From Piezodorus guildinii (Eukaryota > Arthropoda > Insecta > Hemiptera > Pentatomidae): a stretch of 64,000 bases of DNA. Location of the stretch: assembly GCA_023052935.1 (NCBI GenBank), contig CM041292.1:142565143-142629142 (forward strand). The letters are read 5' to 3'. The position numbers and the translations under genes were made by a program. Positions 33,135 through 45,696 of the stretch are shown piece by piece. The notes beneath the pieces were generated by a model. That model saw only the letters and a program-made list of their open reading frames with translations, searched no databases and was not told where the DNA came from. Position 1 is the first letter of the stretch. Each line of letters begins with the position of its first letter.

Positions 33135-33812
33135 AACCTGAAAAGTTGTTGAAGAATGCAATCAAACCCTAAACAGTCTTGCTAGAAACAATAGAATTAG
33201 CATCAAATGGGTAACTGGACACAATGGTTTCAGTGGAAATGAGAGTGCTGATGAACTGGCTAGGAAAGGTTCAGCAACAATTCCCATAACACTGGAACCC
33301 CTATGTGGTATCAGCTTTAGTTCTGCTTTTAGGACTATTAGACAATCCTATTAAACCAAATTTAAAAAACTCTGGCTAAACAAGGGACTAAAACACTCAC
33401 TTAAATTCCTAGACAGTCCCAGTATATAGAATAGAAGGAAGTATCTCATACCGAGTAGGCCTTCTTTAAAAATCATCACTGCTATTTATACAGGATACTG
33501 TAAACTCAACTATCACGGGTTTAAACTTGGTATCTCAAGTGCCCCTTTGTGTAGACTATGTAGAAAGGAAGATGAAACATCTTTCCATATAATCTGCTGC
33601 TGTGACAGGGTTTCAAGGTTAAGGTTCACAATTTTTGGTGATGACCGCTTGGAACACCCTTTGAATAACAAGCTAGTAATTCCTAATGGACTCTTGAAGT
33701 TTGCTGTTGCAACCAAACTCTTATTTTAACCATACAAATTTGATTCGATGACACACAATAGACCTATTTGGGTCGCGGTGCAAGTTTATGCCAGCTTTAA
33801 AAAAAAAGAATA
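33135..33812 (+). pseudogene. LINE-C ORF2, second half of RNase H and C-terminal tail
   Basis: It continues the frame broken at 30403. KWVTGHNGFSGNESADELAR near 33210-33265 is the C-terminal RNase H motif with the last catalytic Asp. LCRLCRKEDETSFHIICCC near 33548-33605 is the Cys/His cluster at the end of such ORFs. Two in-frame stops (near 33352 and 33427) show that the element was already dead. A short A-rich tail follows at 33800-33812. Confidence 0.78.
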
Positions 33813-34765
33813 AAGTTGTGGTTAGAGATTGTTTTTACTTCCAAGTATATACTTAATTTTCAAATTCATAAATATACAGTCATCAGAAAAATAATTTATA
33901 TATTCAACTCATTTGGCTACTCTCTTTTTTCAGCATAGTTGCCTCTTCCCTGAACAAAAATCCTGCAGATGCCCTTGTGAAGGGTAAGAGGAAAGAATTA
34001 GCAAAGTAATTTTTATATCTTTGAATGAATTCATATTAAAAAGGTGCATTTTTTTATTTAATTGTTCATTTGTTATATTTAACTTGTTTGGAAAAATAAG
34101 TTATATTTTCTACCTACTTGGTTCCCTAACAAAGATGAAACATAAACTCCTAGGAAAAAATGTTATACCACAAAAATGTAAAATGGTATTATTTCAAGTC
34201 ATTTATTATATGAATAAAACGGTCAAGCATACCTGATCAAATATGGAAAAAAAAATTCAAATTAATAAATAGATTTCAGCTCAAATAATTTTGAACCATT
34301 TAAGATGCGAGAGCAGGGAATAGAAGGGACCAAAAGGACAGTCGTTATTTGTTAGTAAAAATTAATTTGGCTACTAAATTAATACAGCCTGAAAGAGTGG
34401 AAGGATGAAATAATATCGGAAAATAAATGGAAATAAAAAAGATCTAAGTGGGCCAGTCTTTTGCTTATAAAAATTAAAAGAAGTAGAAACTTTAATGACC
34501 TCAATCAATTAATGATCTCAACCTTTGGTTCCAGGTGGAATCTGATCTAGGATGAGTTGAAATCTGTTTCATTGGGTCATATATAATGAATCTTGACCAG
34601 TGGGATACTTTGGTTAGATCAGGTTGGTTACCTGCAGGAAAACCAATATTGTTCGTCATATTTGGATTAGGAAAGGATGTAAAGAGTAAATGTTTCTAGT
34701 TTAAAAAAAAAAAAAATCCTGTAACATCTGAGAATCTCAGGTTTCATTACTTACAGAGATCTGTA
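33813..34765. other. No gene seen
   Basis: AT-rich DNA; no repeat or frame recognised. Confidence 0.5.
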
Positions 34766-34998
34766 TGTTTCACGGCCAATGCCTGTGCAAGGAGTTTATT
34801 AGGGCGAGCTCAGCAGCCAGGTTTTTTTTCCCCGGTTCTGTGGTACTCCCTTTATATATGCTGGGTGTGCCTCAGGAGGGTCTCCATATCCAGAATCATT
34901 CCATGCCTGAAATAAATAATTCTCCTACAGCTGGGTTGAGCCTGAGTCCAGGAGAATAGTAGACAAGTGCTCTATGCACTAGACCATGCCACTCCTTA
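34766..34998 (-). repeat. tRNA-derived SINE, family SINE2, copy 2
   Basis: On the minus strand it begins AAGGAGTGGCATGGTCTAGT, continuing GCATAGAGCAC, an A-box-like tRNA head. GGACTCAGGCTCAACCC serves as the B-box region. The body matches copy 1 (1197-1346). Confidence 0.65.
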
Positions 34999-37595
34999 GT
35001 TTATGTTTATAAAATTAATAAAATACAAATTAATACATTATATTAACAAAGCCTTATATCATGATTTTTTTGGGCTAGCAAAAGGCTAAAAAAAAGGTTA
35101 GAATATGAGAAATAAAAAAAAAAAAACACAGGAGATTTACCTTGTCAGTTTGTTACATTTAAAAGCTGAAGTTGCAAGATCTGTGGTAAAGAGCTTCTCT
35201 TCTCAGGTATCAACACAATACCATTAATAATAGAACTTCTGGGATTAAAAGATATAAAACGATTTAGATCACAAAGTGTTGGGATTTAACAGCCTTAGAT
35301 ACGAAATTTCATTCTTAAGTCCCTTTAGTATAACAAACCTAATTTTTACTCAAATTTATATCCCTCAACTATATCAGACATTTTATAATTTTTTTTTGGC
35401 CTTTGCAAAGAAACATTGAACAATGATTGATGGAACCAATGATGTAAAAAGTTATAGTTTATGGCCGAATTAATTAATCTGACTGAAATAAGAAAAATAA
35501 TTTACTTAGAAATATTCAATCAAAGAATATTTTGTAGAAGACAGAACAGTCAGGAAAACAGAAGTCAGAGAAAGTTGAAATGGGTGCAAGAACTAGTTTA
35601 AATATTGGATTGGATCAAAGTGATGAGCTCAAATAAGGTCAAAAAGAATTGTAGTTTTAATTATTAGAGAATTAAGAAAGTTAGACATCAAATGGGAACT
35701 GATTCAGTAGCTTTCAAGTCATTTTTAAACAGTTTCATATAAAAACATTAATTTAAGATTAAAACATAAAGTTTTGAATGTAAGAATCATGGATGAAATA
35801 ATTGTTTTTAAGAAACAAATAAGCAGAGAAATATTTCATTATTATGAGTGTAATAGAAAGAAAATAAAAGTTTTTTTGCAAAAAAAGAAAGCAACATTTT
35901 TTGGCATGATTTAGAGAATTTGCTACTGAACATTGATGACCTGAAATCTGCTTTGTCTTTCACAAAAAAACAATTAATCTAATACCAAACAATCATAATT
36001 TAATTATTAATAATATTGATGAGGTCTTGCTGGAAGAGTAAGGGCCAAAGTGAACTATTCAAAATGAAAGGGGACTGATGAAATAGGAAGGAAAAAATTG
36101 AAATGTAGAGAGGTAAAAGTCAGAATAAGTATTTTGGGGAAATAATTCACTATTTCTTGTTAAAAATGTAATAATAAAGAATATGGTGGCAACACTAGTG
36201 ACAGACAGAACCCAAACCTCAGGTATTTGAGTCTCTTTAGTCTTGGAAGAGTTCTCCAGGGTGTCCATAGTGAAAAAATTCAGTTTTATTATTTTAAAAT
36301 TACCTGCAGATCCACAACAGAGTCACATAAGATGGTGTAAGGATTAACCATGTAAGTTTTCTTTTTCATAGTGTGTAAAAAAAATACTGAGATCAGTCAT
36401 TAAAAAATTTAAGCATCCTCAAAATAAGACTTAATTATCAGAAAACTATCCTGACCTTACCTCCTTCGGTGTTATTTAGCAATGTTTCAAGGGGCGGGTT
36501 GAGCAGTGGCTGTATAAGGAATCCAAGTGGCAAATGGCCTCAAAGTGTCAGAATATCTTTTGTAAATGATCAAAAAATAATCTATAAATTAATCCAACAA
36601 ATCTAAAAACAAGATCTATAATATGATATTCTTTAATACACAGGTGTATGTACTCAAATGTAATTTCTACAAGCAGTTTCACAATTGTAATATTTAAATT
36701 GCTGAAAAGTTAATATTTGAAGAAATATTAGGAATTTATACAAAATTATAATAAATAAGAAAATGCATGCAAAAACCTTGAAATGGTGTTACTGAGTTAT
36801 ATAATATTATAAATAATTATGGAAAAAGTTTTTCGATAAAGATTGTTTATTTATTTAACATCACTTTATACTATCGTTTATCTGTATAGTCGTATACTGT
36901 GGGAGTCTTAATAGACCATAAAGAAATTAAAGAAATAGGTAAACTTTACCTACCTAAACTCCCAAGAAAGTTTGATTTATAATTAAAAAATCTGTAATGG
37001 AACAAATATGGTCAGGTGATGGATTCTGTCACACATTAGATATTGAATATATACTTTACTTTATTGTAACTCTAATTTTGTCAGGACAAAATATAGGTAT
37101 TGGTTTCAACAAAAGAGAGGGACCTCCAGGTGAGCATTGTCTAAGGGTTTCTCTGGCATAATCCAGCTTCGATCAAAGCAGTCCGTAGTGGAAAAATTAA
37201 TCTGAATCAACATATTTAAAAATAATTGTTTCAACTTATGAAAATATTATACTAAGATACAATTACTTCAGTAATAAAACATTTTTAGTAAAACATAGCA
37301 CCTATATTTGTAATGATTGAAGTATAGTTAACTGTAAAATGAATTATAGGGGAAGTTGATCTCCTATCAACTTCAATGTTTTAATCGATAAAATGACACG
37401 TAAATAAGAAGACTCATTTTGTTGAGCGCTGATGTTTTAGCCTAAGCTTTAGGCCATCATAAAAACTAAATATATAAATGAAAGAGTGGCAGCTGACTTC
37501 CACTACCTGGATATGGAAATCATTCAGGAACGGTACAGTTTATTTTAAAATCTCCATCTTCTACATGCTGTGTTATGCTGTAATAGGAAAAAGAC
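34999..37595. other. No gene supported
   Basis: AT-rich DNA. A short minus-strand frame (36268-36059) starts in fair context but has no recognisable domain or clear splice sites. SINE1 fragment g lies at 36844-36912. Confidence 0.5.
36844..36912 (-). repeat. SINE1 3'-end fragment, copy g
   Basis: TGTTTATTTATTTAACATCACTTTATACTA through GTGGGAGTCTTA matches only the tail end of SINE1 on the minus strand. Confidence 0.65.
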
Positions 37596-37599
37596 AGAG

Positions 37600-37935
37600 T
37601 GTCAAACTCCATCTATTCAAGTATGTTTTAATACCAGCTCTTCTCTAGGTAACAAAAAGCTGGATTCTAAATGAGAGGTAGCTAGTGCAGAAATGAACTA
37701 CTTAAGGAGAATTGCTGGGAAAACACAGAGACATTGTGGGGCTGAATGTATAAATTCTGGTGAAAGATCCGGGGTAAATGGCTATTGAGATGGTATGGGA
37801 ATGTCCTTCAGGTGGACTATTACAGGAACCCAATACAAACATTAGAGGTGAGACCAGTAGGGACCAAAACTACCAAGAACATGAAGAAGGAAGATGTGGA
37901 AGGAAAAAACTGTTAACAATTTAAAATAACAATAT
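37600..37935 (+). pseudogene. RTE-type LINE relic, C-terminal part
   Basis: Readable plus-strand pieces include VLIPALLYGNKSWILNE near 37625-37675 and MNYLRRIAGKTQRHCGAE near 37693-37745. A mutated WYG-type segment and an RK-rich segment near 37900 follow. The order matches the thumb and tail of RTE-type ORF2 (compare 51650-51990). Many stops and shifts; old. Confidence 0.7.
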
Positions 37936-39074
37936 TAAAATATTGTGAAAACGGTGAAAGGTTATGGAAACATTGGCAAACAATAAAATAAGTTATCTAA
38001 TTTGAACTTCTTTTCTTTGATGAAAACGTCCCTAATTTATTCTATCATATTAGTTTTAGATTAGAAGACAAATATTTTCTTCTTATGTGCATCTTCTTTC
38101 TTACAACTGTTGGACTTTGATATGATTTTATCTAAAAAAAGTAGTTTTGTTCACAACTGATTTTTAGTGGAACCACATCGCCTCCCAGACATTCTTCCTT
38201 TGTAGGCCCAAAGATAAAGTTTTCTTCTTTCAAGTTACTCAAAAATGATAAATTATGAATAATTCATGTCTTGCATACGAAAATATACAGTCTAAAATTA
38301 TTAGGTATTGAGTATTAGGGTAAGTAATAATTTCATTTGAAATAGGCTTTACTCTACTCTACTTTATTGTTGAAGCTGAATGGCTAACCTATACAGAATA
38401 ACAATCACATAAAAAAGTTTAAATGTAGCATATAAGTTCAACAATATTATAAAAACACATTTCTTCATATAATCTAAAATTGCTTTTAAAGAATTTTGCA
38501 TAAGTATATTACAATAGTACTATTCACTTTAAGTTTACATAAATACATTCACTAGATGGTATTATGATTTTATATATACTGTTAAAGAAACAGGCCCTTA
38601 ACATATGTAAAGTACTTCTATCTAGCGAACAATATCATCATCAAGAGCACAACGCCATTTAGTGGCAGCCAGAGGCAAGTGATTCCCTGCAAAAATTTGC
38701 AGGTAATGGCAAGATCCTAGACAGGTCTGCAATAAAGTCAGAGACACGAGTTGAGTGAGCACATGTGCCCCACAGTATAAGACATTTTTTATTGCCAGAC
38801 ATAGTTACTTCGTGTCATGGAGTAGAACACTTGTGAGCCCGCCTGCCCATGAGCTGGGGAAGGAGATGAGGAAGAAGAAAAAAAGAAACAACTGCCCCAA
38901 ATATGTACAAGATTAAGCAACAACTAACCCTCATTATAATCTGTAACAATAGTTGAAAAAATATACCAATTCATTTATACAGCCCGCATCATTTAGAAAC
39001 CAGCCCATCCATATTTAACTTTATTGTTATTAGCAGTCCCCTGGAACGCCCCAGGCCTTACGATAACAAACATA
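37936..39074. other. No gene seen; possible LINE 3' tail
   Basis: Positions about 38630-38888 are less AT-rich and end in GGAAGAAGAAAAAAAG. This resembles the 3' region and GAA-rich tail of RTE-type LINEs, but no coding remnant is adjacent. The remainder is AT-rich without features. Confidence 0.4.
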
Positions 39075-39076
39075 TA

Positions 39077-39765
39077 CAGTGAGTGTTAAAAGTATTCAGA
39101 ATTCACTATCATTCTGTAATTTACTTGCTTTTAACTTATTTTTATGTTTTTAAGGAGTTGTTAACCACTTTATAATGTTAGAAGGAAGGTATAAAATAGC
39201 TAAAATAAACAATCACGACAACAATCATTTTATTTGGAGCATTGAATAATCAGTCTTTCAGTTTTAACATTTAATATTTTTTATACCCTCACTTTTTTCT
39301 TTTATATTTTATTATTATATCCTCTACACTTTACTCAGCCATCCAAAAATTCTGATCTATTTTTTTTTTAAATATTTCAACTATTTATCTTTAAAAAAAT
39401 ATTCGAAGCCATTGTGCGATCTTTGCATTATTATTTTTTTAAAGAATTCTTTCTAAGGTTGGGTATATGTTACATAAGGGAGAAAAATTGCTTAGAGCAT
39501 AAAATTATGTTGAATATTAGCGAGAATATGAACATTTGAAACCATTAAGCAACAGGATATTACTGATCTAATAATTTTGACACTGAATGATCTCATAATT
39601 TTACATTATTAATGAGATATTTTTATACACAATAAACTTTTCAGTTATCTGGTTAGTGATTTTCTTTTATGGGAGTCTCCTTTAAATATTTATGATTTAA
39701 AAAAAATAATATAAATTAAAAGTAGTGAAATATATGAGAATTCCGAATACTTTTGACACTCACTG
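39077..39765 (+). mobile_element. Tc1-like short inverted-repeat element, copy 1 (689 bp)
   Basis: 28-bp terminal repeats: CAGTGAGTGTTAAAAGTATT at the left, and the reverse complement of AATACTTTTGACACTCACTG at the right, with about three mismatches. It is flanked by TA (39075-39076 and 39766-39767). No transposase frame is visible. Related to 41717-42693. Confidence 0.85.
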
Positions 39766-39767
39766 TA

Positions 39768-41055
39768 GGTATATATTATAATTCATAATGTACCTACTAA
39801 CATCACCTTAATATCAATAATATTATTAAGAGTTTGTCATATTCAATCAGCAGCGTCCTGTTCAAATTTCTTGCATTGTTTTCAGTCCTTCGTCATACAT
39901 GATGGCACTTAATGATTTTTCCTATTTTTTTATATATATATATTTTTTTTTTTTTTTTTTTTACAAATTTTAACCTGTTTACCACTTAATAATAAATATT
40001 TCTTTAATTTTACTTGTATTTGTCTTGTCCTGAACTTATTTTAGATTCCTATTCATAAAGGATATTATAATATTGAAGGAAAACACTTAATTTATTACAA
40101 TGTGATCCAAGAATATCTTTAGAGGTGGATGATATGCATAACAATAGTTATACAAATTATATATTTACAAACGTGGAAAGCAATTAGTTTGCTATTTCAT
40201 TATGCTACTGGATCACACTACTTACTTCCTTTACTGAATCAAATTTTAGTGCTTCTCAATAATTAACAAGTCCAGTCTAATCTTAAATACATTTATAAGA
40301 ATAAAAAACAAAAAATGCAATAATTAAAGATATGTTGTAAGACTCTCATCCTGTGAAATTCCCCTAAACACTTAAGTATATATTTTCTTATATTTATGAT
40401 TTCTTTTCACATTACTCCTAATGCCATTTAGTTATTACTCCCTTAATTTCTATCCTTGCATTTTCTGTTCCAATCCCCTCACATATGTTTGTCTATTTAA
40501 TTAATGATGATCTTACAATAAAAGAAGAAAATGTTTTATAAATGATTGACCTCTATTAATATAAATATGGTATGTATAATGTAGGTATACAAATAGAACT
40601 TCAATAAATAAAAAGATAGAAATATAATGTAAATGTTTTAAGAATGTAAATTATATTAATCTTGGTTTTAATACTTATTACTGTTTTTAGTTGTTATCAA
40701 AATTTATGAAAATGAAGTATTGTTCTTCCAAACCTTAAAGCTATTGGAAAATGCTATAATTCTAATTTAAACAAAAAAAATTTAGAAGAGGGTAGTTATG
40801 CATTATTTTATATAAAAAGTTAAATCTTATTATAAAAAAATTATTATTATATATTCCTAATAGGAATTTAATTATTATTTTAATAAAAAAGAAAAAAAAT
40901 CAGCAATAATGCTTAGTTTGCTGGCACTCTTGTATGCCATAGCTAACAGAGAGTTTGTTCCCTTCATCAGTAAAAGTTAAAATGTAACATTTTAACATCT
41001 TGGTTTGTCTTCTCTTAATGTTAATATGAGCTAGGCCCACAGCCGTTTTCGACCT
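39768..41055. other. No gene seen
   Basis: Very AT-rich with T-runs near 39940-39965; nothing recognised. Confidence 0.5.
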
Positions 41056-41253
41056 TTACACAAAATCTTGTAGTAGAATCAACGGGTAGTTGATTTCTAT
41101 CATCAGCAGAAGAAAATCGTCGCCTGAGAGGACATAGAGTCTGGTTTCCCTCAGCAGTATGGTCCATTCAGCTACAAAGGTGGTGCACATTAACAGAATA
41201 TACTCAGCAGACTCCAGGACACCACAGATAGGACATAGGGGGTGGGTAATCAT
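41056..41253 (-). pseudogene. LINE C-terminal zinc-cluster relic
   Basis: A 65-residue frame containing LCPICGVLESAEYILLMC. This is the C-x2-C...H/Y...C cluster at the end of many LINE ORF2 proteins, with the His mutated to Tyr. No reverse transcriptase lies upstream on this strand. Probably the 3' end of an old, 5'-truncated insertion. Confidence 0.6.
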
Positions 41254-41716
41254 AAAACAAGTTTAAGAACCCAAAATAAACACAAAACACAACATAACGA
41301 GCAAAATTAAAATAACAACAATGTTTTAAACCTCGAAGTAAACTTAGTAGCTAATATACTCTAACTAACACACCAGCGTATCCTATTTGAAAAGGGATTA
41401 TCATGTGTTGAATGATTAATTGACCCATCAAAATCAAACCTAGGGAAAAATTATGAGGTGTACAACATTATTAATCTCTTTGAATTAGGATCCCCAGTCA
41501 TGTGCCATTGCAGCCCTTACCAAATTCAATTTTTTCTAGCGATTGAATATGAAAATACGTAAACACTGTTTTATGTTTCTGATTGATGATGATAATGACC
41601 CTTTGTATTATTTTTAATCATTCAACATAGTAACTGTGAACAACAATTATTATGAAGCTATTAATGACACATATGTGGGTATTAAAATTTCTTATATCTG
41701 CATAAAATTAAAGTTA

Positions 41717-42693
41717 CATGGATGTCAAAAGTAGGGGAGCCTGTGGCTGAGTGGCTAGTGCTAGTCTCTCATGCTACAGGTTCTGAGTTCGAATCCCAGT
41801 CCCGGCGGGGCTTTTATAAGGATGTAAAAAATGGGGATTCACTTACAACCTCTCCCCCGGGCATGTGAGAGCCGTCAGCCAAAGGGTGGCCACTCACAAA
41901 ATTAGTCGTAGAGAGTGATGACCCTACACTAAAAATAGCATCGTGAAGCGTGAGTGTAAACTCGCAGGATTTTTCACCGCGAGGCCCAGAGCCTACACGG
42001 CCTCGCCATTGAAAGAAAGAAAAGGATGTCAAAAGTATTAGGAATTCACTAACATAACAGAACATGGCTAACAGTTGAAACATGAATGTGTCTTCAGAAG
42101 TTCTGGAAAATTCATAACTAAACTACAGTTTACTCATTTACAGATTTTTTTTATCACTTGATCAATTATCAGTCTTACATTCTTAAAACTTAATATTTTA
42201 TTTGGGAGACCACTTTTTCATATTTTATTATTAGATCCTCTACATAGGCACATGCATCCACATATTTCCACCAATTATTTTAACGTTTCTCTGATTTTTC
42301 TTTAAAGCAACATTCGAAGCCGCTGTTTAATCGTTAAAATTTATTTTAAAAACTTTTCTTTCCAAGGTTGAGAATCAGTTACATGAGAAAGAATTATTGC
42401 TGAGAACATAAAATTAGGTTGAGGATTAGTGATACTATGAATATTTGAAGCCATACCAAGAATATTAAGACTTCCGAATACTTTTGGCAATGAATGATCT
42501 TGTCCTTTTACTTTATTAAACGGATATTTCATAAAAAATACTCTACTTTTCGGTTATTTGGTTAGTAGTTTTACTTTATGGGATTCTCTTTTAACAATTT
42601 TCTAGTTACAAATAATTATATAACGTAATTGTTGTAAAAAAGATTTATTAAATGAAAAGAAATATGACTTCCAAATTCTATTGAAAGTCACTG
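41717..42693 (+). mobile_element. Tc1-like short inverted-repeat element, copy 2, holding a SINE
   Basis: The ends CATGGATGTCAAAAGTA and GAAAGTCACTG are diverged versions of the 39077 element's repeats. They are flanked by TA at 41715-41716 and 42694-42695. Subtracting the SINE3 insertion and its duplicated target leaves about 673 bp, close to the 689 bp of copy 1. Shared internal landmarks include GGTTATTTGGTTAGTAGTTT and CATTCGAAGCCGCTGT. Confidence 0.8.
41734..42023 (+). repeat. tRNA-derived SINE, family SINE3, copy 2, with 14-bp target duplication
   Basis: It begins GGGGAGCCTGTGGCTGAGTG, a very good A-box, and carries GAGTTCGAATCCCAGTC, an exact B-box. The 290-bp body ends in a (GAAA)n tail. 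A perfect duplication GGATGTCAAAAGTA flanks it (41720-41733 and 42024-42037). The head is tRNA-like enough to trigger tRNA predictors, but body, tail and duplication show it is a SINE. Confidence 0.92.
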
Positions 42694-42695
42694 TA

Positions 42696-43021
42696 CTTTT
42701 TTGGATCAGAATCTTGTGTTAGGTACATCAGTAAATGATGTGACTATTAGTTTTTTTTAAAAATCATAGTTGGAGTTAAGAGGAGGGGAGCCTACTGGTG
42801 AGGGAGTTCCCAACTTTTTAATATATTATGTTTTATTAAGACTCTTAATAAAAAAACAGTTTTTTTATGATTCTAGTCCTATAATTAAGTCAACTAATAA
42901 ATTTTAAGAAAAAAATATTAACATAAACACATAGGTTTATTTTTGTGACTTGGTTACACTGATTGACCGCCAATCTCAGGCATAGAAGATTAAAAAGTGC
43001 TAGTACGCGATGGCTGTTATT
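42696..43021. other. No gene seen
   Basis: AT-rich spacer between the Tc1-like element and SINE1 copy f. Confidence 0.5.
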
Positions 43022-43290
43022 TGTTGATTCATATAACGTCACTGTGGCTAATCGGACGGAGCTACAGTGGGAATCCTTAATTTTGCTTTTCCAAGTTCAA
43101 CCAGGTTTTATTTAGATAGATATCTTTAACGAACACCTGTACAAGTTTGTGACCACGATTTTATGTCCCTTCTAAGGAGGCCGTAGCTGAAGGATTTTTT
43201 ACTCACTTTAAAAAATATTTGCTCCATCTACCGGGCTTCAACCCACGATCTTGGACATACAAGGCTGATATGCAAGTCACTTCTGACCTT
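43022..43290 (-). repeat. tRNA-derived SINE, family SINE1, copy f (diverged)
   Basis: All segments are present in order on the minus strand: a mutated head, CCCGGTAGATGGAGC, a body with AAACCTGG, and CATCCGATTAGCC-like sequence near the tail. It is clearly more diverged than copies d and e. Confidence 0.65.
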
Positions 43291-44333
43291 ATTATAAGTG
43301 TAGTTTTAGACTCCAAACGGGATTAAAATCGTGGCAGTGATTAAAAATGTGTTCTCTCTGTATTAATTGTTTAAATAAACATCTCGTTGATTACGAAAAA
43401 TGTTTCAAATCATGTATCCTCGAGTCCTAATGGAAATCGTAAGTACATTTTTACATTTTGGTAGAACTAATGAGATGAAGTAGATTATGTTTCAAGTGAT
43501 TGTCCATCTTTTTAGTTCATTCTACTTTATTATGTACATATGTATAAATAAATGTATACACACACATTATTATATATTTATTTCTTTATTTATATAGATA
43601 CGTATCATCCGACTTGTTTAACATATTAAAAACAAACAGGATTTGTATTATTTGGAATATTGGTTACTCTATTTAAGTCCTGTATATATACGTACATAAC
43701 CTTTCAATAAATTACATTATGATCATTAACATGACAAAGCCCTATTTGGGTCTTAATGCTTCATGTGTCGTGGATTAAGCTCGATCCATACACATTTCCT
43801 TCCATGACAAACTACCATTCCACTCAAACCCATTAGGAATAATCGTTGCTTCTTTTGATTCCTGATAAATCCTTATAGGCGTCTAAAAAGAAAAAATCTG
43901 GGGCGGGCAACATACAACTTTCACTTACCTCCGTTGTTAAAATCGATCAAAGAATTTTCAAATACAGTTAGAGATAAAAATGAGTGAAACTAATAAAGAA
44001 TTAATTAAGTTGAATTTCTATAGAAACATGTGTTATATATATTAAAAATTTATTATATTATTATCTAAAACATTCAGTCAGTTTTATCGGCTTTTCATAA
44101 CTCTCTATTAACTTTAACGAGCCTGTGTATAAAATAATACCTTTTCTAAAATCATTAGCTCTCTAAAATCGTTGGGAGGAGTTAAATTCCGACCTGTACC
44201 TCCTCGTGGTACTCCTTGGGTCATGCTAACACAGGCGGTGGGGCAGACAGAGCTCCTAGCTGGGTTAAGGCAATCTGTCTAGGGGAAGGTTACCCCGAAA
44301 TCAAAACCCTGGTCCTCCAGGTTGGGGGTTTAG

Positions 44334-45224
44334 GATTCGGGCCAGCACCCCATTTCCTTGGAAAAAAAACAAATCGCTTTCAGACTCAGCAACAGAAAAA
44401 AGCCGGATGGATTTAATCGGATAAGACAAAGGCTTCGGAAACGGACTAAACAAATTGGAACTTGGAATGTTCAAGGACTCCGGACAAAAGAAACGGAGGT
44501 GCAGCAGAATATGGAGAGGCTTAATATAGAAATTGCGGTACTAACCGAGACAAAGAAAAAGGGAAAAGGAGAAGAGACCTTAGGAAGTTTCGTCCATTAC
44601 TATAGCGGCGTCGGCAAGGATAAGAGAGCTTGCGCTGGAGTGTCTATTTTGGTACACAAAAGACTTAAAAACCAGATATTAAATTATGAATGCATAAATG
44701 AAAGGATAATCACCGTAGAAATGAATCTGTTTGGTGAGGAAGTAATTATTGTTGGCGTATATGCACCTACAGAAAGTGCAAGAAATATTGAAAAAGATAT
44801 TTTCTTTGATAAACTGAACCAGATTCTAGAATCTATTCCATCAAGGAAAATAACGATATGTATGGGTGACCTGAACAGCAGAACAGGAAATAGACTCAGG
44901 AGCACGGTAGTTGGAAGATATGGGGAAGATTCGGTTAATGAAAATGGTAAGCGACTTATAGAGTTATGTGAAGAGCAAAATGTGACAATACTTAATGGTT
45001 TCTACCAGCACAAGGATACGCATAAGTATACGTGGCAGCAACCAAAAAGGAAACTGAAATCAATTATCGACTATGTTCTTATGAGAAGAAACTCTCGAGT
45101 GATTCCGCAGGATGTGCGAGTAATGAGGGGTGCAGAGTGCGGATCGGATCATTTTCTGGTAAAGGCCAAAATATTATTTAAATTTCCTAGTACGCCAAAA
45201 AGAAAACAACCTTGCGATGTGACT
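44334..45224 (+). CDS. RTE ORF2, first part: APE-type endonuclease
   Basis: The frame is open from 44334 (stop at 44331-44333) with no ATG before the endonuclease motifs; initiation may be at a non-AUG codon or by a shift from a short overlapping upstream frame (44216-44416). The endonuclease motifs are intact: GTWNVQGLR, VLTETKKKG, VYAPTE, MGDLNSRTGN, IIDYVLMRR and GSDHFLV. These hold the expected Asn, Glu, Asp-Asn, Asp and Asp-His residues. The enzyme nicks target DNA to prime reverse transcription. The frame is cut at 45224 by the Jockey insertion and resumes at 50008 without loss or shift. As it stands the gene is split and cannot give a full protein. Confidence 0.87.
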
Positions 45225-45696
45225 TTTTTTTTTTTTTTTTTTATTGAGTATATATACAATTTGTTACAAAATGAACAATAATAATATTGATAAGAGACCA
45301 CATTCATACTATATATACAGAAAATAATAATAATGGTCAAATTTCATAAAATATAACATAAATTCAAATATATACAATAAAATAATAATAATAAATAAAA
45401 AACAAAACAAATCGAAACATAAACCTATTATTGAGATAAATAAAAAGTTGGCAAATAAATAAACATCTTACACACAATCATAACTATCTACAATATATAC
45501 AATTGCTAAAGGGACCCCAGCAAGCGCTTTTCCCTCCACTTGTGGAGGAAAAAGCGGAATCCAAGAGATCCCAGCACCTCTATCTCAGCCGCATCACTGG
45601 TCTGAGCCAGTGGAGGCTGAGTTAGGGCGCTGTAGCCACAAACATACCGTACATGAGTGGAGGATCTGACCATTGTCAGAACTCCAGTTTGAATGT

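Larger units (their letters stand above)
29838..33812 (+). mobile_element. LINE-C: truncated RNase H-bearing LINE, split by the Copia element
   Basis: Two plus-strand pieces (29838-30403 and 33130-33812) together read as the C-terminal part of a LINE ORF2. They run from the end of the reverse transcriptase through an RNase H domain to a Cys-rich tail. The piece ends in AAAAAAAAAGAATAAA near 33812, a probable tail. The 5' part is missing. The insertion separates the two halves of the RNase H domain. Confidence 0.8.

Noticed and set aside
36059..36268. 69-codon minus-strand frame with a fair start context as a possible host exon
   Set aside because: No convincing splice donor or acceptor at its edges and no recognisable motif; the hydrophobic end is typical of AT-rich DNA.
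41734..41810. Apparent tRNA gene with excellent A and B boxes
   Set aside because: It continues into a SINE body with a GAAA tail and is flanked by a 14-bp target duplication, so it is a SINE head.
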